Source: Flavobacteriaceae bacterium
Lineage (GTDB): Bacteria; Bacteroidota; Bacteroidia; Flavobacteriales; Flavobacteriaceae
Reading direction: 5' to 3'
NCBI GenBank assembly: GCA_030633225.1
Contig: DAOVTF010000045.1
Location: 1-9,864 of the forward strand
DNA length: 9,864 bases
Part shown: positions 6,156 through 9,864 of the stretch, piece by piece
Position numbering within the stretch: position 1 is the first letter of the stretch
Layout: the number at the start of each line of letters is the position of its first letter
Made by a program: the position numbers and the translations under genes
Notes under the pieces: model-generated
Told to the model about the DNA's origin: nothing
Databases searched by the model: none
What the model saw: only the letters and a program-made list of their open reading frames with translations

Positions 6156-7160
6156 ATGAATAGAATAGAACAAATAGTTGATGAGATAAATTCTGGTAAT
6201 ACAAAACCTGTTTACTTTTTAATGGGTGAAGAAGCTTTTTATATAGATAAAATTTCTGATTTTATTGAAAATAATATTTTATCAGATTCTGAAAAAGAGT
6301 TTAACCAAATGGTGCTATATGGTAGAGATGTAACCATTGAAGATATTGTTGCTAATGCCAAGAGATTTCCTATGATGGCTGAAAAACAAGTAGTTATTGT
6401 AAAAGAAGCTCAAGATCTTTCAAGAACTATTGAAAAATTATCTTCCTATGCAGAAAATCCACAACCCACAACAGTATTGGTATTATGTTATAAATATAAA
6501 ACCTTAGATAAGCGTAAGAAACTGGCAAAAATTGTATCTAAAAGTGGATGTTTGTTTGAGAGTAAAAAATTATATGAAAATCAAGTTGGTGAATGGATTT
6601 CTTCAAATTTGAAAGATAGAGGTTATAATATTGAGCCCAAAGCTGTACAAATGTTAGTAGAATTTTTAGGATCTGATTTGTCTAAAATTAACAATGAATT
6701 AGATAAATTGACATTAGTATTACCAAAAGGGACAAGTATTTCCGCATCACATATTGAAGCTAATATTGGAATTAGCAAGGACTTTAATAATTTTGAATTA
6801 CGTAAATCAATAGGAGAGAAGAAAATATTAAAAGCAAATCAAATTGCTAATTATTTTGCTCATAACCCTAAAAGTAATCCGTTAGTAATGACCATTTCAT
6901 TACTCAATAGTTTTTTTACACAACTTTTAATGTATCATGGTTTAAAAGATAAAGGAAAGATTAATGTTGCAAAAACTTTACGTATCAACCCATATTTTGT
7001 TAATGAATACCAAAGTGCAGCTCGGAATTATCCAATGCGTAAAGTGGCACAAGTTATTTCTTTATTGCGCTCTGCTGATATAAAAAGTAAAGGTGTAGGA
7101 GCAAGTAATTTACCTCAAGGAGATATTTTAAAAGAGTTATTATTTAAGATTATGCATTGA
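6156..7160 (+). CDS. holA: DNA polymerase III subunit delta
   Basis: Delta (334 aa) opens the beta sliding clamp within the clamp-loader complex so that the clamp can be placed on primed DNA during replication. The N-terminal AAA+-like domain starts with KPVYFLMGEEAFYIDK (17-32), the family signature that replaces a true Walker A motif, so delta does not hydrolyse ATP. The central lid region includes FLGSDLSKINNELDKL (170-185), a highly conserved delta block. The C-terminal helical collar domain covers about 212-334 and ends in LPQGDILKELLFKIM. Length is normal. The ATG at 6156 is chosen because the ATG 4 nt upstream is out of frame. There is no Shine-Dalgarno sequence. The gene is divergent from the HsdR-domain gene (72-nt spacer) and convergent with yggS (23-nt spacer, no clear terminator). 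Confidence 0.95.
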   Translation: MNRIEQIVDEINSGNTKPVYFLMGEEAFYIDKISDFIENNILSDSEKEFNQMVLYGRDVTIEDIVANAKRFPMMAEKQVVIVKEAQDLSRTIEKLSSYAENPQPTTVLVLCYKYKTLDKRKKLAKIVSKSGCLFESKKLYENQVGEWISSNLKDRGYNIEPKAVQMLVEFLGSDLSKINNELDKLTLVLPKGTSISASHIEANIGISKDFNNFELRKSIGEKKILKANQIANYFAHNPKSNPLVMTISLLNSFFTQLLMYHGLKDKGKINVAKTLRINPYFVNEYQSAARNYPMRKVAQVISLLRSADIKSKGVGASNLPQGDILKELLFKIMH

Positions 7161-7183
7161 TTTTAAAGTGTTAAGATAATCCT

Positions 7184-7846
7184 TTAGGCTATATAATTTC
7201 TAGCTCCAAAAATTGCGCTTCCAACTCTAATCATATTACTACCATTTTCTATTGCAATTTTATAATCGCCACTCATACCTATGGAAAGGGTTTTGAGTTC
7301 TGCGTTTTGAGTTTTGAGTTTTTGAAAAAAAGTATTTAAACCATTAAATTCATTCTTTATTTGATTTGTATCATCGGTGAAACTAGCCATCCCCATTAAT
7401 CCAATAATTTTAATATTCTTTAATTCTCGTAATTCTTCTGAGGCAATAATATTTTCTATTTCATTAAAGCTTAAACCAAATTTTGTTTCTTCTTTGGCTA
7501 TTCTTGCTTGTAAAAGACAATTGATAATTCGGTTATGTTTTTTGGCCTGTTTATCAATTTCTTTTAAAGTTTTAAAACTATCAACACCATGAATTAAACT
7601 AACAAAATGAGCCATGTATTTAACCTTATTTCTTTGCAAATGACCAATCATATGCCATTCAATATCTTTAGGCAATACCTCATATTTATTAACCATTTCT
7701 TGGATTCTGTTTTCACCAAAATTCCTTTGCCCGGTATCATAAGCTTCTTGTATATCACTTATAGGTTTGGTTTTAGAAACGGCTACCAATTTCACTTGTT
7801 GTGGAATTAATTTTGTAAAATTATTAAGATTTTGTGTTACAAGCAT
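7184..7846 (-). CDS. yggS: YggS/PLPBP family pyridoxal-phosphate homeostasis protein
   Basis: This is a cytosolic PLP-binding protein (220 aa) with the alanine-racemase-like barrel but no known catalytic activity. The family buffers PLP and affects amino-acid and keto-acid balance. The PLP-binding lysine is Lys25 in VAVSKTKP. Other family blocks are NFGENRIQE (42-50), WHMIGHLQRNK (64-74), GLMGMA (149-154) and the phosphate-binding end LSIGMSGDYKIAI (187-199) to RVGSAIFG (207-214). The ATG at 7846 lies 22 nt after the DUF1015 stop, so it is probably co-transcribed with it, last in the run. Residues 174-186 are encoded by a 7-bp tandem repeat (7291-7325), in a loop where the family varies in length. 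The protein otherwise looks intact and functional. Confidence 0.94.
   Translation of the reverse strand: MLVTQNLNNFTKLIPQQVKLVAVSKTKPISDIQEAYDTGQRNFGENRIQEMVNKYEVLPKDIEWHMIGHLQRNKVKYMAHFVSLIHGVDSFKTLKEIDKQAKKHNRIINCLLQARIAKEETKFGLSFNEIENIIASEELRELKNIKIIGLMGMASFTDDTNQIKNEFNGLNTFFQKLKTQNAELKTLSIGMSGDYKIAIENGSNMIRVGSAIFGARNYIA
7291..7325. repeat. Heptanucleotide tandem repeat inside yggS
   Basis: Five consecutive 7-bp units read on the plus strand as TTTTGAG, TTCTGCG, TTTTGAG, TTTTGAG and TTTTTGA. Three are identical and two diverged. On the coding strand the unit is CTCAAAA. Because 7 is not a multiple of 3, gain or loss of one unit would shift the yggS frame. Confidence 0.75.
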
Positions 7847-7868
7847 TTAAATACGGTTTAGTTATATC

Positions 7869-9104
7869 TTACTTTAATTGAAAAATTGTTAATCCACTAC
7901 GTAATTTTGGCTCAACGTAAGTGCTTTTTGGAGGCATTGTTAAGTTATTATCAGCTACTGATTTTAATTGAGAAACAGACAGAGGAAACATCCCAAATCC
8001 AATTTTAAATTTGCCCGAATCAACTTCATTTTTTAATTGCATTTGATTCAATATTTCTGGTAAATAAGTAATTGATTTGTTACTGCTTAGATCATCAATT
8101 CCTAAAATGGGTTGTAGAATTGTTTTATAAAGAATTTGCGAATCCAAATCATCTAAAGCACTTTTTATCTTAAAACTTGATTTTCTAAGATACAATTTAT
8201 AGTATTCACCATCTAAATACATACTAAAGTGATGTTTTTTTGAAGGTTTATAAAATTGTTGACCTAAATTTTCTATTCTAAAATATTCATCTAGTTTAAT
8301 TAGAAATTCTTCTTTACTTAAATTGTTTAAATTGTTTAAAAATCGATTAAATGAAGTTATTTTCAAATTTGATTCTGGAATTAAATAAGTCATAAAATAT
8401 TTATAACAATCATCTTTTGCCTGATCTTTATTTTTACTCAATAAATTATACAAATAATTTGAAGAAGCCGTACGATGATGACCATCGGCTATATAAACAG
8501 CATCCATTTTAAAAAATTCTTTTTCTATTTGTTTTATTTCATCTTCATCTTCAATCATCCAAAAGAGATGTGTTCTGTTTTTATTTGTAGTAAACTCATA
8601 TTCTGCTCTTTCCAATTTATATTTTTGATAAATTGAATTCAAAACATCATTATCAGGGTAGGTAATCAAAACTGGCTCGGCATTAAAGCCTGTAATATCT
8701 AGATAATTACCAAACAGAGCTTCACGATCTTTTAATGTCTTTTCATGCTTTTTAATGATACTATTCTCATAATCTTCTAAACTTGAAAGTGCAATAATCC
8801 CCCAAAAAGTTGTGTCATTAAATGTTTTTTGATGGATATAGAACTTTGGTTTTTTATCTTGTTTAAAAATATCATTTTCAATAAACTCACAATACCGATT
8901 GTGAACCATTTTAAATCTTTCTTCACCAACAACGTGTTTTTTAAATTTAAAACCCGGTTTAAGAATGTGTAAAAAAGAAAACGGATTATGCTTTAATATA
9001 TATTTACGTTCTGTTTTATCATAAATATCATAAGACCTAGTTGTTACTAAAGCAACTTTATCACGGGTAGGGCGTATAGCTCTAAAAGGTTTAACTATTG
9101 CCAT
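7869..9104 (-). CDS. DUF1015 family protein linked to serA
   Basis: This soluble protein (411 aa) belongs to the DUF1015 family, common in Bacteroidota, Clostridia and Thermotogae. Its biochemical role is not firmly established to my knowledge. Family blocks are FRAIRPTRD (7-15), NPFSFLHILKP (40-50), HEKTLKDRE (120-128), the central ADGHHRTAS (206-214), QPILGIDD (331-338) and the C-terminal MPPKSTYVEPKL (390-401). There is no signal peptide or membrane segment. The DGHHR motif resembles the nucleotide-binding motif of ParB/sulfiredoxin-fold proteins, which include free-serine kinases. Together with serA upstream this suggests a role near (phospho)serine metabolism, but that is inference. The ATG at 9104 sits 106 nt after serA with a possible promoter between; yggS follows after 22 nt. 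An in-frame 9-bp duplication encodes LNNLNNL (256-262). Confidence 0.9.
   Translation of the reverse strand: MAIVKPFRAIRPTRDKVALVTTRSYDIYDKTERKYILKHNPFSFLHILKPGFKFKKHVVGEERFKMVHNRYCEFIENDIFKQDKKPKFYIHQKTFNDTTFWGIIALSSLEDYENSIIKKHEKTLKDREALFGNYLDITGFNAEPVLITYPDNDVLNSIYQKYKLERAEYEFTTNKNRTHLFWMIEDEDEIKQIEKEFFKMDAVYIADGHHRTASSNYLYNLLSKNKDQAKDDCYKYFMTYLIPESNLKITSFNRFLNNLNNLSKEEFLIKLDEYFRIENLGQQFYKPSKKHHFSMYLDGEYYKLYLRKSSFKIKSALDDLDSQILYKTILQPILGIDDLSSNKSITYLPEILNQMQLKNEVDSGKFKIGFGMFPLSVSQLKSVADNNLTMPPKSTYVEPKLRSGLTIFQLK
8321..8338. repeat. 9-bp direct repeat within the DUF1015 gene
   Basis: AATTGTTTA occurs twice in tandem (8321-8329 and 8330-8338). It is in frame and encodes the Asn/Leu-rich LNNLNNL. 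It looks like a small slippage duplication in a variable loop. Confidence 0.6.
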
Positions 9105-9132
9105 TTTATGAATGTTTAAATCTGTTTAAAAG

Positions 9133-9161
9133 CAAAATAAAGATTTATAATATCACTTCAA
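9133..9161 (-). promoter_or_regulatory. Possible promoter for the DUF1015 and yggS genes
   Basis: On the minus strand TTATTTTG (9140-9133) differs from TAnnTTTG at one base, and a TTG (9161-9159) lies 18 nt upstream. Transcription would start near 9126. The rest of the 106-nt gap (9105-9210) shows no convincing terminator hairpin, so read-through from serA is also likely. Confidence 0.35.
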
Positions 9162-9210
9162 GAAAGAAGACTATAATTAAAAAATCTATCTTCTGCCTCA
9201 ACTCTGATTT

Positions 9211-9864
9211 TTAACCTAGAATATCAATAATTTGAGTGGCTAACTCTTCTCCAATTCTATTTTGTGCTTCATTTGTAGCAGCACCAATATGTGGTGTTAA
9301 AGAAATATTTGGATTCATTAACAACTGAATCTCGGGTTTTGGTTCTTTCTCAAAAACATCTAAAGCAGCATTTGAAATCTTACCTTCTTCAATAGCTTTA
9401 ACCAAAGCTACTTCATCAATCACACCTCCACGTGCGGCATTAACTATTCCGGCACCTTTTTTCATCAAATCAAATTCCTTTGTTGAGATGACATAATCAT
9501 CTTGAGCTGGTACGTGTAAAGAGATAAAATCAGATTGTTTTAAAAGGTCTTTTTTGGTTATGGTATCAAAAGTAAAGTTTACAGTTTGTCCATCGAAAAA
9601 TTCCAATTCAATATTTGCACTATCAATAAAAGGATCATAGGCAACAACTTTCATACCTACTCCTAAAGCAACTTTTGCCGTAGCCTGACCAATTCTACCA
9701 AATCCTAATATGCCGAGAGTTTTGCCTTTTAATTCAACTCCTTTTGCATAAGATTTTTTTAGTTCTTTGAATCTTAAATCACCCTCTAAAGGCATATTTT
9801 GGTTAGAATCGTGTAAAAAACGTACCATTCCAAAAAGATGAGCAAAAACCAATTCTGCTACTGA
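9211..9864 (-). CDS. serA: D-3-phosphoglycerate dehydrogenase (D-2-hydroxyacid dehydrogenase), 5' end outside window
   Basis: These are the C-terminal 217 residues of an NAD-dependent D-2-hydroxyacid dehydrogenase, most likely SerA, which oxidises 3-phosphoglycerate in the first step of serine synthesis. The frame stays open to the window edge (SVAELVFAHLFG), so the start is beyond 9864 and the TTG at 9852 is an internal Leu codon. Counting from the edge, the Rossmann motif is GFGRIG (54-59) with acidic Asp77. The catalytic residues are Arg145 in NAARGG, Glu174 in DVFEKEP and His192 in TPHIGAAT. The protein ends right after the catalytic domain, so it lacks the C-terminal ACT domain that lets serine inhibit E. 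coli SerA. The stretch between Asp77 and LKQSD is about 10 residues longer than I recall for E. coli SerA. Related glycerate or lactate dehydrogenases cannot be wholly excluded, but the DUF1015 neighbour fits SerA. Confidence 0.88.
   Translation of the reverse strand, partial: SVAELVFAHLFGMVRFLHDSNQNMPLEGDLRFKELKKSYAKGVELKGKTLGILGFGRIGQATAKVALGVGMKVVAYDPFIDSANIELEFFDGQTVNFTFDTITKKDLLKQSDFISLHVPAQDDYVISTKEFDLMKKGAGIVNAARGGVIDEVALVKAIEEGKISNAALDVFEKEPKPEIQLLMNPNISLTPHIGAATNEAQNRIGEELATQIIDILG

Noticed and set aside
7377..7810. Two plus-strand open frames (71 and 67 aa) within yggS
   Set aside because: Both are antisense to conserved YggS blocks and have no independent support.
9166..9195. AGAAGA/TCTTCT inverted repeat after serA as a terminator
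   Set aside because: Arms are only 6 bp with a loop near 20 nt and no suitable T-run, so a functional hairpin is unlikely.

Overview
The window looks like ordinary chromosome of a Bacteroidota member, most likely class Flavobacteriia. The evidence is the low G+C (around 30% by eye), start codons without Shine-Dalgarno sequences, several matches to the Bacteroidota -7 promoter element TAnnTTTG, a transketolase split into two genes, and proteins whose length and motifs match flavobacterial families. The genus cannot be told from this sequence. There are eleven real protein-coding genes, one of them cut by the right edge. I see no RNA gene, insertion sequence, prophage, CRISPR array or integrase. 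The longest gene-free stretch is 163 bp.

Left part (39-2051): the two halves of a split transketolase are transcribed away from each other from a shared 163-bp control region. Each has its own TATTTTTG -7 box. The C-terminal half (pyrimidine-binding and C-terminal domains) is on the minus strand and the N-terminal, thiamine-diphosphate-binding half is on the plus strand. The plus-strand gene ends at a strong intrinsic terminator.

Middle part (2050-6083, minus strand): five genes lie head to tail. In transcription order they are a stand-alone HsdR-type nuclease domain, a family 2 glycosyltransferase that starts with TTG, a TfoX N-terminal domain protein, an MltF-like lipoprotein (solute-binding sensor plus lytic transglycosylase), and a TRIC/YadS-type membrane channel. 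Short gaps (9-78 bp) allow co-transcription, but -7 boxes before the first, second and third genes suggest several entry points. The set mixes DNA-related and cell-envelope functions.

Centre right (6156-7160, plus strand): holA, the DNA polymerase III delta subunit, is divergent from the nuclease gene. The spacer between them carries a 25-bp dyad.

Right part (7184-9864, minus strand): serA (5' end outside the window), then a DUF1015 protein, then yggS. This is a serine-biosynthesis neighbourhood joined to a pyridoxal-phosphate (PLP) homeostasis protein. DUF1015 carries an ADGHHR motif that resembles the nucleotide-binding motif of the ParB/sulfiredoxin fold. yggS contains an unusual 7-bp tandem repeat inside its coding sequence.

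I found no clearly new multi-gene system. The leads most worth a second look are the serA-linked DUF1015 protein, the lone nuclease domain beside holA, and the heptanucleotide repeat in yggS.
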